Shown here in pieces: positions 9,733-19,816 of a stretch of 64,000 nt of DNA (the first letter of the stretch is position 1; every line of letters begins with the position of its first letter). The DNA is taken from NCBI RefSeq assembly GCF_000143765.1, contig NZ_GL379772.1, positions 310,001 to 374,000 on the forward strand, given 5' to 3'. Source of the DNA: Sphingobacterium spiritivorum ATCC 33861 (lineage in GTDB: Bacteria; Bacteroidota; Bacteroidia; Sphingobacteriales; Sphingobacteriaceae). The translations under genes were made by a program, and so were the position numbers. The notes below the pieces were generated by a model. That model was not told where the DNA came from, did no database searches, and worked only from the letters and a program-made list of their open reading frames with translations.

Positions 9733-11079
9733 TTATATACTGATTTTATACTCGTCTATTTTACGATAGAGCGTAGCAATACCGATCCCCATTAGCCGGG
9801 CAGCTTCAGCCTTATTTCCATGTGTATGGAGTAATACATTTTGGATATGTGCCTGCTCCGCCAATGCCATAGAGAAGGGCGACTGTTGATGCAATTGTCT
9901 GTCTATTCTATTAAATTCATCCGGCAGACAGGTCATATCCAGCACATTTCCATCTGATACGATCACGCTCCGTTCGATAATATTTTTTAATTCTCTGATA
10001 TTGCCTTTCCACGAATAATTCTTCAGCGCAGCTAAGTAATCCGGTGTACATGTCATCGTACTTAAATTGGCTTTAAGGGCATATATCTGCATATAATACT
10101 TCGCCAGTAATGCTATATCTTCTTGTCGTTCCCGCAAAGGAGGTAGCGTAATCGTAAATACAGACAGCCGATAGTAAAGATCGCTTCGGAAATGTTCTTT
10201 TGCTATCTCCTCTTCCAGATTACGATTAGTAGCAGCCAGTACACGCACATCTACTCGTGTAGGTTTAGTATCTCCGACTTTCAAAAACTCTCCGGATTCC
10301 AGCACACGCAACAGCTTTGCCTGCAAATCTACAGACATCTCTCCTATTTCATCCAGAAATATAGTGCCGGTATTTGCCTCTTCAAAAAGACCTTTTTTAT
10401 CTTTGGTTGCACCTGTAAAAGATCCTTCTTTATGACCAAACAGTTCGCTTTCCAGAATCTCTCTTCCAAATGCAGAACAGTTAATAGCCACAAAAGGCTT
10501 GTTCTTTCGGTTGCTCTCATAATGGATAGCCTGCGCAAATACTTCCTTTCCGGTCCCGGTCTCTCCCAGCAGCAAGACCGTCGTGTCCATAGGAGCTACT
10601 TTCTTTCCTAAAGACACCGCCTGTAATACAGCTTTGGATTTTCCGATAATACTTTCAAAAGAATACTTCTTCTCAATCTTAAGCTCCAGTTGATGAACAC
10701 GTTTTGCCAGAGACGCCTTATCATATGCTTTATTCAGCAACGGAATGATCCGGTGATTATCATCCCCTTTGGTAATATAATCAAATGCACCGTTTTTAAT
10801 CGCTTTCACACCATCGGGAATATTACCATATGCAGTCAGCAGAATTACCTCTGCAAATGGCTGCACAGCTTTGATCTGCGGAATAAAACTTACGCCATCC
10901 CCATCCGGCAATTTGACATCGCACAGCACCACATCATAATCTGTTTTATTCAGTTGTTTGAGTGCAGGTTTGAGACTATCCACCTCAGTCACTTCATAGC
11001 CTTCACCTTCAAGCCCTATAATACGGGCAAGCAGTGTCCGCAATTTATGCTCGTCATCGATTAAGAGTACACGTTTCAC
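9733..11079 (-). CDS. NtrC-family sigma-54-dependent response regulator, probable kdp activator
   Basis: The 448-residue protein has a receiver domain (phospho-acceptor Asp54 in LCDVKLPDGDG, Lys104), an AAA+ domain and a Fis-type helix-turn-helix at the C-terminus (EAARLMGIGIATLYRKI). Walker A GETGTGKE is at 172-179 and Walker B is LDEIGEM. The sigma-54-contact loop reads GSFTGA at 219-224; consensus is GAFTGA, and Ser at this place is a conservative change. Classical kdp systems use an OmpR-type KdpE instead. Its position directly upstream of the kdp operon, with a kinase at the other end, suggests it replaces KdpE. Family is certain; target is inferred. Confidence 0.93.
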   Translation of the reverse strand: MKRVLLIDDEHKLRTLLARIIGLEGEGYEVTEVDSLKPALKQLNKTDYDVVLCDVKLPDGDGVSFIPQIKAVQPFAEVILLTAYGNIPDGVKAIKNGAFDYITKGDDNHRIIPLLNKAYDKASLAKRVHQLELKIEKKYSFESIIGKSKAVLQAVSLGKKVAPMDTTVLLLGETGTGKEVFAQAIHYESNRKNKPFVAINCSAFGREILESELFGHKEGSFTGATKDKKGLFEEANTGTIFLDEIGEMSVDLQAKLLRVLESGEFLKVGDTKPTRVDVRVLAATNRNLEEEIAKEHFRSDLYYRLSVFTITLPPLRERQEDIALLAKYYMQIYALKANLSTMTCTPDYLAALKNYSWKGNIRELKNIIERSVIVSDGNVLDMTCLPDEFNRIDRQLHQQSPFSMALAEQAHIQNVLLHTHGNKAEAARLMGIGIATLYRKIDEYKISI

Positions 11080-11127
11080 AGTTCTTAAATATTAATGTTC
11101 TACATATCCTTAACAGATATCTCTAAT

Positions 11128-12966
11128 TTAAATAATACCGTACAGCGATCCTCCCTTTTCACCCAATGTATCGACTCTGCGTTCTAACGCTTCATCTTTG
11201 ATCAGTGCAGGAGCATGATGAGGTTTACTTCGCGCATCAATAATAAACGGACCTTCACAGCCCCAGTGCTTGAATCTGGTAAAACTACCGATACCATAAA
11301 TATCATAGGCAGGATTGCTACGAGTGAAAGTTACCCACACAAAGTTATTGACTGTCTCTGCAGCGAAGCCGGCATCATCTGTCAATACGATCATCGGTAT
11401 ACCAGTCCAGTCCAGATGAGTGACCTGATTACACCACTCCTCTATAACGGATTGCTCCTGTTCATAATTTGTAAATGCACTGCCTTCCACCATCAGCACT
11501 CCCGGTATCGCCATACGTGCATGTTGAAAAGGTCTTGCCAGCTCAAATCCGGCCGGAAGCTCAGTAGCCAGCGTTCTTTTCTTTGTTCCGGCAGCGGCAA
11601 ATACCACCTTTGACCCGGCATTCAGCCCATCTCCCGAATAATCCAGCGTATCAATCGTCGTATTCGTCTGAAAATGAATATCACGTGTAAGGTCTATACG
11701 CTCTAATATATGTCCGAAAAACTGAGGGATATTGTGGATATCCAGCTTCGGATTATCTTCATAAGCAGAAATAAAAAGATATTTAGCAAGGCTCAATTGA
11801 TTCTTTCCCAGTATCTGATTAGCAATAGTAAGGATTTCCTGCGGGCGATCCACTTGCTGATAAGGGGTATACCGTTCAGAACCTATAGCAAACAGCAAAG
11901 GATGTACCCCTGCCGGATCCACAGCATTCACCGCATGCAATCCATTGATCTCCTGCGGAATTGCAGAACCGGTGATCTCATGGATCAACGCTCCAAAACT
12001 TGTATCTTCCTGAGGAGGTCTTCCTACCACAGTAAACGACCATATCGGATTTTTTTTGTGGTATACATTATGTACACGCATCAACGGAAAAGGATGTGTC
12101 AGACTATAATAACCAATGTGATCTCCAAACGGACCTTCAGGTTTGTTTTCATTAGGATATACTGTACCTGTGATCACAAAATCTGCATCAGCAGAGATAC
12201 AAAAGCCTTCTTCATCATAGAAATATCGGAATCTTCTGTTACCCAGGGCACCGGCAAAAATCATCTCAGATAATCCTTCGGGAAGCGGCATTACGGCAGA
12301 TAAAGGATGAGACGGCGGTCCGCCTACAAAGATACTTACTTTCAGAGGTATCCCAAGTTCATTTGCCTTAGTCTGATGTACACCTATTCCCCTGTGCAAC
12401 TGATAATGCAAACCAATCTCCCTGTCCGGTACATATTCATTTCCGGATAATTGTATGCGATACATACCCAGATTAGCATTCATAATACCAGGTTTGCTTA
12501 CATCTTCGGTATATACCTGAGGCATCGTGACAAAAGCACCTCCATCCATTGGCCAGTTCACTATTTGCGGCAACTTGCTGATCTGCGTTTTACCATACAG
12601 AATCGGGGCTCCGCTCTTGCGTTTCCAGGGGAGAGCACCCAGTGCAGTCATAGAGGAACCTACATATTGAAAAGGATTTTTAAGTACAGCAGCAGGATTC
12701 ATTTTGACGTCCACAAGCTTTTTGAGGTGATCCAAAGAATCCCGGAACATAAACTTTGAACGTTCCAGTGTACCGAAAAGATTGGAAACGGCAGGAAATT
12801 CAGAACCTTTAATCCGTTCAAAAAATAAAGCTGGTCCTTCCTTGTCAAACACACGCATGTGAATAGCTGCCATCTCCAGATGAGGATCTACTTCTTCTTT
12901 TATTCGTATCAGGTGGCCATGTCTTTCCAGATCTAGCACACATTCCGCTAAACTTTTATATCCCAT
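11128..12966 (-). CDS. UbiD-family decarboxylase
   Basis: The 612-residue protein has the N-terminal UbiD signature YKSLAECVLDLERHGHLIRI and the family core around PEGPFGDHIGYYS, where an Arg/Glu set normally binds prenylated FMN. UbiD enzymes are non-oxidative decarboxylases of aromatic or unsaturated acids and need the UbiX flavin prenyltransferase, which is not in this window. The length (about 600) fits the longer subgroup often labelled menaquinone-biosynthesis decarboxylase. The substrate cannot be told from sequence. The stop lies 48 bp before the response regulator start, so cotranscription with it is possible. Confidence 0.85.
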   Translation of the reverse strand: MGYKSLAECVLDLERHGHLIRIKEEVDPHLEMAAIHMRVFDKEGPALFFERIKGSEFPAVSNLFGTLERSKFMFRDSLDHLKKLVDVKMNPAAVLKNPFQYVGSSMTALGALPWKRKSGAPILYGKTQISKLPQIVNWPMDGGAFVTMPQVYTEDVSKPGIMNANLGMYRIQLSGNEYVPDREIGLHYQLHRGIGVHQTKANELGIPLKVSIFVGGPPSHPLSAVMPLPEGLSEMIFAGALGNRRFRYFYDEEGFCISADADFVITGTVYPNENKPEGPFGDHIGYYSLTHPFPLMRVHNVYHKKNPIWSFTVVGRPPQEDTSFGALIHEITGSAIPQEINGLHAVNAVDPAGVHPLLFAIGSERYTPYQQVDRPQEILTIANQILGKNQLSLAKYLFISAYEDNPKLDIHNIPQFFGHILERIDLTRDIHFQTNTTIDTLDYSGDGLNAGSKVVFAAAGTKKRTLATELPAGFELARPFQHARMAIPGVLMVEGSAFTNYEQEQSVIEEWCNQVTHLDWTGIPMIVLTDDAGFAAETVNNFVWVTFTRSNPAYDIYGIGSFTRFKHWGCEGPFIIDARSKPHHAPALIKDEALERRVDTLGEKGGSLYGII

Positions 12967-13054
12967 AACTGTCGTATCTTGAAGATTACAAAAATAGCAG
13001 AATATACCAAGTAAAGGCTTATTTTGACAGAATTATCAAAATAACAGTGACAAC

Positions 13055-13927
13055 TTAGCAATCCTGTTCGATCGCTTGTTCCAGCGGAGTGAGTTCCAGC
13101 GGCATCAACTGCTGCCAATGCTGATTATCGACAATATCTTCATAGCGGATAACCTGCCTGAATTCCTCAAAATCTTCCCCGTTGATATCATATAATTTTG
13201 TAAATATCGCTTTGACCAAAGGCTTGGGAAGTATCAACGTTCGAGGAGGAGCCTTATCCGGGCTAAAGCGTGCATAAAGATTAAAAAAGTCACGGAAGCT
13301 GACAACGGAAGGGCCTCCCAGTTCGATTACTTTATCTGTAAACACATCCATTTTCAACATTTTTTGCAACCAACGGATTACGTCTAAAGCGGCAATAGGC
13401 TGAAAGCGGATTTTAGCAATCCGGCCGACGTAAGCAACCACTTTCTGTTGTTCCAGTACTTTGAATATATTATCCAGCATAGACCCCATTCCTACCGCAC
13501 AGTTATTCAGCACAATAGTATATTGTATATGTTGTGCATTGAAAAGATCTATTATTGGACGAAGATGTTTTTTGTCCATCAGACGTGCTACATACGTAAT
13601 ACGCCAACAACTCTGCCTTCTGACCAGTTCTATAAAATTACGCAGGGCTACCATTTCCATTTTTATATTGACAGCGTCGTTCAAGGTTGGGACCTGAGCA
13701 AAATAAATTGCAGCATCCAGATGTTTGATCTGGAAATGATCATAATCCCCTGTTCTGCGTATCAGGTCTACAGGATACAATTCTGCCGTCACCGGCTCAG
13801 GTGTTCGGGAATAAAAGAGTTCCGTATTACGGGTTATAGCTGTCACATGCAGCTCTTGGTTAGCAAGATGTGCAGCAGCTCTCTTTCCCAGATAATTGTT
13901 CAATCCGCATATCAGCACTTCTTTCAT
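13055..13927 (-). CDS. NAD(P)-binding NmrA/epimerase-like protein
   Basis: The 290-residue protein has a Rossmann fold at the N-terminus (KEVLICGLNNYLGKRAAAHL), where the usual GxxGxxG glycine pattern is altered to GLNNYLG. A mid-region MEMVALRNFIELVRR is typical of extended/atypical SDRs. No YxxxK catalytic pair is evident, as in NmrA-like or complex-I-associated 39-kDa-like members. It may bind NAD(P) without being an oxidoreductase. It sits 88 bp upstream of the UbiD gene on the same strand. Function is unknown. Confidence 0.7.
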   Translation of the reverse strand: MKEVLICGLNNYLGKRAAAHLANQELHVTAITRNTELFYSRTPEPVTAELYPVDLIRRTGDYDHFQIKHLDAAIYFAQVPTLNDAVNIKMEMVALRNFIELVRRQSCWRITYVARLMDKKHLRPIIDLFNAQHIQYTIVLNNCAVGMGSMLDNIFKVLEQQKVVAYVGRIAKIRFQPIAALDVIRWLQKMLKMDVFTDKVIELGGPSVVSFRDFFNLYARFSPDKAPPRTLILPKPLVKAIFTKLYDINGEDFEEFRQVIRYEDIVDNQHWQQLMPLELTPLEQAIEQDC

Positions 13928-14125
13928 TCCGGTTTGAATTTGTTTAGTTGAATGTTCCTCAATCAGTTTTTGTTAAAGAAGGAACATCTGTAGGCTATTT
14001 ATGTTTAGGAAAACTTTAAATGTTACAAAACTCCTTCAAAAACTACCCGTACAAAAAAATGTCCGAATATTGTCAATTATAGCACAATTGAATTAAAACT
14101 GGCCTCTATAACCTAATAAATAATG

Positions 14126-14133
14126 TATATTTG
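14126..14133 (+). promoter_or_regulatory. TAnnTTTG promoter element before the cryptochrome gene
   Basis: TATATTTG matches the Bacteroidota -7 consensus and lies 53 bp before the chosen ATG at 14187. No clear -33 element is seen. Confidence 0.5.
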
Positions 14134-14186
14134 TAGTTATTTAGAAAGATTCAACATAACTTGTTGGAGTGTTTAAGAAAAGTTTT

Positions 14187-15464
14187 ATGGAAAGTAAAGT
14201 GACTCTTATTTGGTTTAGAAACGACCTTCGTTTTCATGACAATGAGATTCTTTTTGAAACAGTCAGTAAAAGTCCTATTATTATTCCTGTTTATTGCTTT
14301 GATCCCCGTTATTTTTCCAAAAAATCAAGTGGTCATCGGAAGACAGGGGTTCACAGAGCACGCTTTATTCTGGATGCGGTAAGAGAGTTGAAGGAAAAAT
14401 TTGTGGCGATGGGTTGTGATTTAATGAGCTTTGTCGGCTATCCTGAAGAAATCATCCCCAGACTCGCTGCCAAATACGAAGTCAATGAAGTTTTTCACCA
14501 TCGCGAGGTCGCATCACGTGAAACCATAATTTCTGAAAACGTAGAAACCGCACTCTGGAAACTCAAGATCAATCTAAAACATTTTATCGGACACACCTTA
14601 TACCACAAAGAAGACCTTCCTTTTCCTATCCGTGATATCCCCAATGATTTCATGGTATTCAAAAAGAAAATAGAAAGAGAAAGTACAGTAAGGCAACCCT
14701 TCCCGACTCCGGAAGTAATGGTAACGCACCCACATCTGGAAAAAACGACTATACCGACACTGGAGGAACTGGGATATACGACCGAGGAAATACAAACTGC
14801 AAATAATAACCCCATCCATCTGCGCGGAGGAGAAGATGAAGCCCTCAAAAAAGTTGAAGAAGTACTATCAGGACAATTCAATGAGCAGTTGGACTATATG
14901 ATGCTGTCACCTTACATTGCTGCAGGTGCACTATCCCCTATATATCTTTATCATAAAATAAAAGATGCAAAACTTGTCCTGAATAAAAAAAGAACAGAAA
15001 AATTGACTGCACAGCTACTGTGGAGAGACTACTTCCGTTTTATGCTTAAAAAATATCCGAATGTATTCTTTAAGAAAAACGGAACAGGCAAGAGTGAATA
15101 TTCAAATGTCGAAACCAACCCGGAAGATCTGAAAAAGTGGCAATCCGGCCAGACAGGCTATGAATTTATTGATAAAGCCATGCAGTTTCTGTCACAAACA
15201 GGCAATCTGCCGTCAGACATCAAAAAAATAGTCAGCCTGTTTTTTGTTCAGGAATATCAGGGAGACTGGAGAAAAGGTGCTTCCTATTTTGAGGATATGC
15301 TCATAGACTATGCTCCTGCTACCACATACGGATATTGGGCACATTATGCAGGCGTAGGAACGAGCATTAAAAACAATACTCCGGCATCCTGGGAAGTTCA
15401 AATGAAGAATAGTTATCCGAACGGACTGGAAATCCCTTTCTTTGATCAAAATATTGTGGCTTAA
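14187..15464 (+). CDS. Cryptochrome/photolyase family protein, DASH type
   Basis: This is a 425-residue flavoprotein of the photolyase-cryptochrome family. The N-terminal photolyase alpha/beta domain starts VTLIWFRNDLRFHDNE. The C-terminal FAD domain shows LLWRDYFRFMLKKYP, QEYQGDWRKGASYFED and a TTYGYWAHYAGVGT stretch. Length and the WRDYFRF/GDWR pattern fit the DASH subgroup, which repairs cyclobutane dimers mainly in single-stranded DNA. I chose the ATG at 14187; a GTG at 14169 would add six residues. It stands alone, with a single promoter upstream. Confidence 0.88.
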   Translation: MESKVTLIWFRNDLRFHDNEILFETVSKSPIIIPVYCFDPRYFSKKSSGHRKTGVHRARFILDAVRELKEKFVAMGCDLMSFVGYPEEIIPRLAAKYEVNEVFHHREVASRETIISENVETALWKLKINLKHFIGHTLYHKEDLPFPIRDIPNDFMVFKKKIERESTVRQPFPTPEVMVTHPHLEKTTIPTLEELGYTTEEIQTANNNPIHLRGGEDEALKKVEEVLSGQFNEQLDYMMLSPYIAAGALSPIYLYHKIKDAKLVLNKKRTEKLTAQLLWRDYFRFMLKKYPNVFFKKNGTGKSEYSNVETNPEDLKKWQSGQTGYEFIDKAMQFLSQTGNLPSDIKKIVSLFFVQEYQGDWRKGASYFEDMLIDYAPATTYGYWAHYAGVGTSIKNNTPASWEVQMKNSYPNGLEIPFFDQNIVA

Positions 15465-15634
15465 ACAAATAAACTAAAAGTCAAAAGAGTCAAAACCGAC
15501 AGATTTAAAAAGTATTTGACCGGAGCAATACAGTTTTTCGAAAACATGCGTTGAAAAGGTCAATACTCTCATTATGAACTTTAAAAACATACTATTTTCT
15601 GACAAATGATTAGCCAAAACTCTTTTATAATTCC

Positions 15635-15642
15635 TAACTTTG
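15635..15642 (+). promoter_or_regulatory. TAnnTTTG promoter element for sucA
   Basis: TAACTTTG lies 26 bp before the sucA ATG, placing the start point about 20 bases upstream of translation. No gene lies between 15464 and 15669. Confidence 0.55.
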
Positions 15643-15668
15643 GCAAAATTATACTTTTACGTTTCTAA

Positions 15669-18413
15669 ATGGACAATTTAACATATTTGAGCAACGCCGA
15701 TTCAAGCTATATTGACGGTATGTACCAAGCTTATAAACAAGATCCGCAATCCGTTGATTTTGGTTGGCAAAAGTTTTTTGAAGGATTTGATTTTGGATTG
15801 ACAGAAGAAAAAGGTGCTATCTCAGGAGAAGCAGGTGCTGCACCGGAACATTTCTTAAAAGAAATCAATGTACTGAACATGATCAACGGATACAGAGACC
15901 GTGGTCACCTGTTTACCGAAACTAATCCTGTCCGTGAACGTCGTAAATATTTTCCAGGTAAAGAATTAGAAACATTTGGTCTCTCAGAGGCTGATATGGA
16001 TACTGTATTCAATGCCGGTGTAGAAGTAGGTTTAGGCCCTGCGAAACTCAGAGATATCCGTCAGCTGATCGAAGACACTTATTGTCGATCTATCGGTGCC
16101 GAATTTCGTTATATCCGTAACCCGGAGAAAATCAAGTTTCTTCAGGACAAAATGGAAGTAGAACGCAGTACGCCAAACTTCTCTTTGGATAAGAAAAAAC
16201 GTATCCTTAAAAAATTAAATGAAGCTGTAATTTTTGAGAATTTTCTGGGAACCAAATTTTTGGGTCAGAAACGTTTTTCTCTTGAAGGAGCAGAGAGTCT
16301 GATACCTGCACTGGATTCTATCATTGAAAAAGGTTCAGAAATCGGAATACAGGAATTTGTATTAGGTATGGCTCACCGTGGCCGTCTGAATGTACTGGCC
16401 AATATCATGGGTAAATCGTACAAAACGATTTTCTCTGAATTCGAAGGCAAGATGTTAGAGGAGGATCCTGAAATCCACTTTGGAGGTGATGTGAAATACC
16501 ACTTGGGATTCTCATCCGATGTAAAAACTGATGACGGTAAATCCGTACACTTAAGCCTTGCTCCAAACCCTTCTCACTTAGAAACAGTAGATGCTATCAT
16601 CGAAGGTATGGTACGCTCCAAGATCGATATGAAATATGAAGGCGATTCATCTAAGATCGCTCCGATTATGATTCATGGAGATGCAGCTGTAGCGGGACAA
16701 GGTATCGTATACGAAGTCATCCAGATGTCCAAACTGGATGGTTACAAAACCGGGGGAACGATCCACATTGTTATCAACAACCAGGTAGGTTTTACAACCA
16801 ACTTTAAAGATGCACGTTCATCAACATACTGTACCGATATTGCTAAAGTAACATTATCTCCTGTATTCCATGTGAACGGAGATGATGTAGAAGCATTGGT
16901 ATACGCTATCAATCTGGCAGTAGAATACCGTCAAAAATATAAAACAGATGTATTTATAGATCTGTTGTGCTACAGAAGATTCGGTCATAACGAAGCTGAT
17001 GAGCCTAAATTTACACAACCCTTGCTTTATAAAGCGATAGAAAAACACGCCAATCCGCGTGAGATCTATGCACAAAAATTACTGGATCAGGGCAGTGTAG
17101 ATGCCAATCTGGCAAAAGAAATGGAAAAAGAATTCCGCAGCCTGCTACAGAGTCGTCTGGATGAAGCTAAGGAATCTCAGAAATTAAATGATGAAACACC
17201 GATGTTCTCAGGAGCATGGAAAGGACTTCGTCAGGCAAAAGCCAATGATATCTTCAAAGTTGCAAATACAAAAGTAGACAAGAAGAAATTTCTGGAACTT
17301 GCCAAACAAATCAGCACACTTCCATCCGATAAAAAATTCTTCCGTAAAATCACGAAAGTGTTTGAAGATCGTCTCAAAATGATTGAAAATAACAATTATG
17401 ACTGGGCAATGGGAGAACTGATGGCCTATGCTACACTTCTGAATGAAGGAAACCGTGTCCGTATTTCGGGTCAGGACGTACAACGTGGTACATTCTCGCA
17501 CCGTCATGCCGTAGTGACACTGGAAGATTCGGAAGAAAAATATGTGCCTTTAGCAAATATCGAAGGTGGTGACAAATTCAACATCTACAACTCGCACCTT
17601 TCAGAATACGGCGTATTAGGATTTGAGTATGGATATGCTTCTGTCAATCCACATTCACTGACCATCTGGGAAGCACAGTTCGGTGACTTTGCAAATGGTG
17701 CTCAGATTATCTTTGACCAGTATATTTCCAGTGCAGAGACAAAATGGAGACGTTCTAATGGCCTTATTATGTTATTGCCTCACGGTTATGAAGGACAAGG
17801 ACCTGAACACTCTTCAGCACGTATTGAACGTTATCTGGAGCTGTGTGCCAACAATAATATCATCGTAGCGAACTGTACAACTCCTGCAAACTATTTCCAT
17901 CTGTTGCGTCGTCAGTTACACAGAGACTTCCGCAAACCATTGGTAGAAGCTACCCCTAAAAGTCTGCTTCGTCATCCAAAAGCGGTATCAACATTAGAAG
18001 ATTTCACTGAAGGAGCTTTCCAGGAAGTAATCGACGATCCAAACGTAACAGCGAAATCTGTAAAACGTGTTATCCTTTGTTCAGGTAAGATCTACTACGA
18101 ATTATTGGAAAAACAAGAAGCAGACAAACGAAATGACGTGGCGATTGTTAGAATAGAACAACTCTTCCCTGTGGCCTTTGATCAGATCGCAGCATTGCGT
18201 AAAAAATATGCGAAAGCAGAATTTATCTGGGTACAGGAAGAAAACGAAAATATGGGGGCATGGCCATTCTATTTGCGTAAATTCAATGGTTCAGATCTCA
18301 ATCTGACTGTTATCGCAAGAGAAGAAAGCGGAAGTACAGCAACGGGGTATATGAAGCAACACGCTACGCAGCAGGCTGCCATTATTAATAAAGCATTCGA
18401 ATTAAAAAAATAA
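15669..18413 (+). CDS. sucA: 2-oxoglutarate dehydrogenase E1 component
   Basis: The 914-residue thiamine-diphosphate enzyme decarboxylates 2-oxoglutarate and passes the succinyl group to E2 in the TCA cycle. The N-terminus has the E1o lipoyl-docking-type signature YIDGMYQAYKQDPQSVDFGW. GMAHRGRLNVLANIMGK, HGDAAVAGQGIVYEV (ThDP/Mg binding) and FGHNEADEPKFTQP follow, and the transketolase-like C-terminal half contains LLPHGYEGQGPEHSSARIER. All expected blocks are present at normal length. E2 follows 54 bp downstream with a hairpin between. Confidence 0.98.
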   Translation: MDNLTYLSNADSSYIDGMYQAYKQDPQSVDFGWQKFFEGFDFGLTEEKGAISGEAGAAPEHFLKEINVLNMINGYRDRGHLFTETNPVRERRKYFPGKELETFGLSEADMDTVFNAGVEVGLGPAKLRDIRQLIEDTYCRSIGAEFRYIRNPEKIKFLQDKMEVERSTPNFSLDKKKRILKKLNEAVIFENFLGTKFLGQKRFSLEGAESLIPALDSIIEKGSEIGIQEFVLGMAHRGRLNVLANIMGKSYKTIFSEFEGKMLEEDPEIHFGGDVKYHLGFSSDVKTDDGKSVHLSLAPNPSHLETVDAIIEGMVRSKIDMKYEGDSSKIAPIMIHGDAAVAGQGIVYEVIQMSKLDGYKTGGTIHIVINNQVGFTTNFKDARSSTYCTDIAKVTLSPVFHVNGDDVEALVYAINLAVEYRQKYKTDVFIDLLCYRRFGHNEADEPKFTQPLLYKAIEKHANPREIYAQKLLDQGSVDANLAKEMEKEFRSLLQSRLDEAKESQKLNDETPMFSGAWKGLRQAKANDIFKVANTKVDKKKFLELAKQISTLPSDKKFFRKITKVFEDRLKMIENNNYDWAMGELMAYATLLNEGNRVRISGQDVQRGTFSHRHAVVTLEDSEEKYVPLANIEGGDKFNIYNSHLSEYGVLGFEYGYASVNPHSLTIWEAQFGDFANGAQIIFDQYISSAETKWRRSNGLIMLLPHGYEGQGPEHSSARIERYLELCANNNIIVANCTTPANYFHLLRRQLHRDFRKPLVEATPKSLLRHPKAVSTLEDFTEGAFQEVIDDPNVTAKSVKRVILCSGKIYYELLEKQEADKRNDVAIVRIEQLFPVAFDQIAALRKKYAKAEFIWVQEENENMGAWPFYLRKFNGSDLNLTVIAREESGSTATGYMKQHATQQAAIINKAFELKK

Positions 18414-18419
18414 AACATA

Positions 18420-18451
18420 AACAGCAGCTGATCCTGGCATCAGCTGTTGTT
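18420..18451 (+). other. Intercistronic hairpin between sucA and sucB
   Basis: A 13-bp stem with one mismatch (arms at 18420-18432 and 18439-18451, core CAGCTGAT/ATCAGCTG, six-base loop) ends 16 bp before the sucB ATG. There is no T-tract, so it is unlikely to be a full terminator. It may set mRNA stability or the E1:E2 ratio. Confidence 0.6.
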
Positions 18452-18467
18452 CACAAAAAGAGAATAT

Positions 18468-19718
18468 ATGAGCTTAGAAATCAAAGTACCAGCCGTAGGT
18501 GAATCGATTACGGAAGTAACCTTAGCACAATGGTTGAAACAAGATGGCGATTATGTAGAAATGGATGAAAACATCGCCGAATTGGAATCTGATAAAGCAA
18601 CATTCGAATTACCTGCAGAGAAAGCCGGTATCTTGAAAATAATTGCACAAGAAGGAGATACTTTAGAAATTGGTGCTGTAGTATGTACAATCGAAGAAGG
18701 ATCTGCACCTGCCGGTGGTGATGCTGCCCCTAAAGCAGAAGAAACCAAAGCTGCTGCACAGCCTGCTGCATCTACATCTGCGCCAGCGGCTTCAGACGAT
18801 GAAGATCAAAATTCATATGCTGCAGGTACTGCATCTCCCGCTGCTGCTAAGATATTAAGAGAAAAAGGAATCGATCCTGCTGCTGTAAAAGGTACAGGAA
18901 AAGATGGCCGTATCACAAAAGAAGATGCTGAAAAAGCGCAGGCCGGTGCTAAACCTGCAGCAGCTCAGTCAACAACTTCTGCTCCTGCTGCTACACCAGC
19001 TCCTGCGGTTGCCGGTGCACGCAACGAGCGTCGTGAGAAAATGACTTCTTTACGTAAAACCATTGCTAAACGTCTGGTAGCAGTGAAGAACGAGACAGCT
19101 ATGCTGACTACATTCAATGAAGTCAACATGCAGCCGATCATGGATCTGCGCGCTAAATACAAAGATACATTCAAAGAGAAACATGGTGTAGGTCTTGGAT
19201 TTATGTCATTCTTTACAAAAGCAGTTACAACAGCACTAAAAGAGTGGCCTGCAGTAAATGCCCGTATCGAAGAAAACGAACTGGTATACTCTGACTTTGC
19301 AGATATCTCTATCGCTGTATCAGCACCAAAAGGATTAGTTGTACCGATCATCCGTAATGCAGAATCTCTTTCTCTACATGAAATCGAGAAAAAAATCGGA
19401 GAATTAGCAGGTAAAGCCCGCGACAACAAATTGACTATTGAAGAAATGACAGGAGGAACATTTACCATTACAAATGGTGGTGTATTCGGATCTATGATGT
19501 CCACTCCTATTATCAACGCTCCTCAATCTGCAATCCTGGGAATGCACAATATCATCCAACGCCCTGTTGCGGAAAACGGACAGGTAGTAATCCGTCCGAT
19601 GATGTATATCGCATTATCATATGATCACCGTATTATTGACGGACGTGAGTCTGTTAGCTTCCTGGTACGTGTAAAACAATTACTGGAAGATCCTGCTAGA
19701 TTACTATTAGAAGTATAG
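18468..19718 (+). CDS. sucB: Dihydrolipoyl succinyltransferase, E2 of the 2-oxoglutarate dehydrogenase complex
   Basis: The 416-residue protein starts at [13 protein letters not shown]; the frame extends seven codons further upstream, but this ATG begins exactly at the lipoyl domain. Order: lipoyl domain ([14 protein letters not shown], lipoylated Lys), an Ala/Pro-rich flexible linker, the E3/E1-binding domain ([21 protein letters not shown]), a second Ala/Pro linker, and the catalytic acyltransferase domain ending with [14 protein letters not shown], whose His is catalytic. Together with sucA it forms the TCA-cycle complex; the E3 subunit is not in the window. Confidence 0.97.
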   Translation: MSLEIKVPAVGESITEVTLAQWLKQDGDYVEMDENIAELESDKATFELPAEKAGILKIIAQEGDTLEIGAVVCTIEEGSAPAGGDAAPKAEETKAAAQPAASTSAPAASDDEDQNSYAAGTASPAAAKILREKGIDPAAVKGTGKDGRITKEDAEKAQAGAKPAAAQSTTSAPAATPAPAVAGARNERREKMTSLRKTIAKRLVAVKNETAMLTTFNEVNMQPIMDLRAKYKDTFKEKHGVGLGFMSFFTKAVTTALKEWPAVNARIEENELVYSDFADISIAVSAPKGLVVPIIRNAESLSLHEIEKKIGELAGKARDNKLTIEEMTGGTFTITNGGVFGSMMSTPIINAPQSAILGMHNIIQRPVAENGQVVIRPMMYIALSYDHRIIDGRESVSFLVRVKQLLEDPARLLLEV

Positions 19719-19748
19719 TTCTTTAGTCACATTCCATAAAACAATACT

Positions 19749-19777
19749 ACAGGCTATACTAACACTATAGCCTGTTT
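19749..19777 (+). terminator. Terminator after sucAB
   Basis: A perfect 10-bp stem (ACAGGCTATA / TATAGCCTGT) with a seven-base loop is followed by a short, interrupted T-rich stretch. It lies 31 bp after the sucB stop. Confidence 0.7.
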
Positions 19778-19816
19778 CCGTTCCTTATTTTCTTACTTGC
19801 TAAAATCTCTACACTT

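Noticed and set aside
13952..13987. ATGTTCC...GGAACAT inverted repeat upstream of the cryptochrome gene
   Set aside because: The arms are seven bases with a 22-base spacer, which is weak and not tied to any feature.
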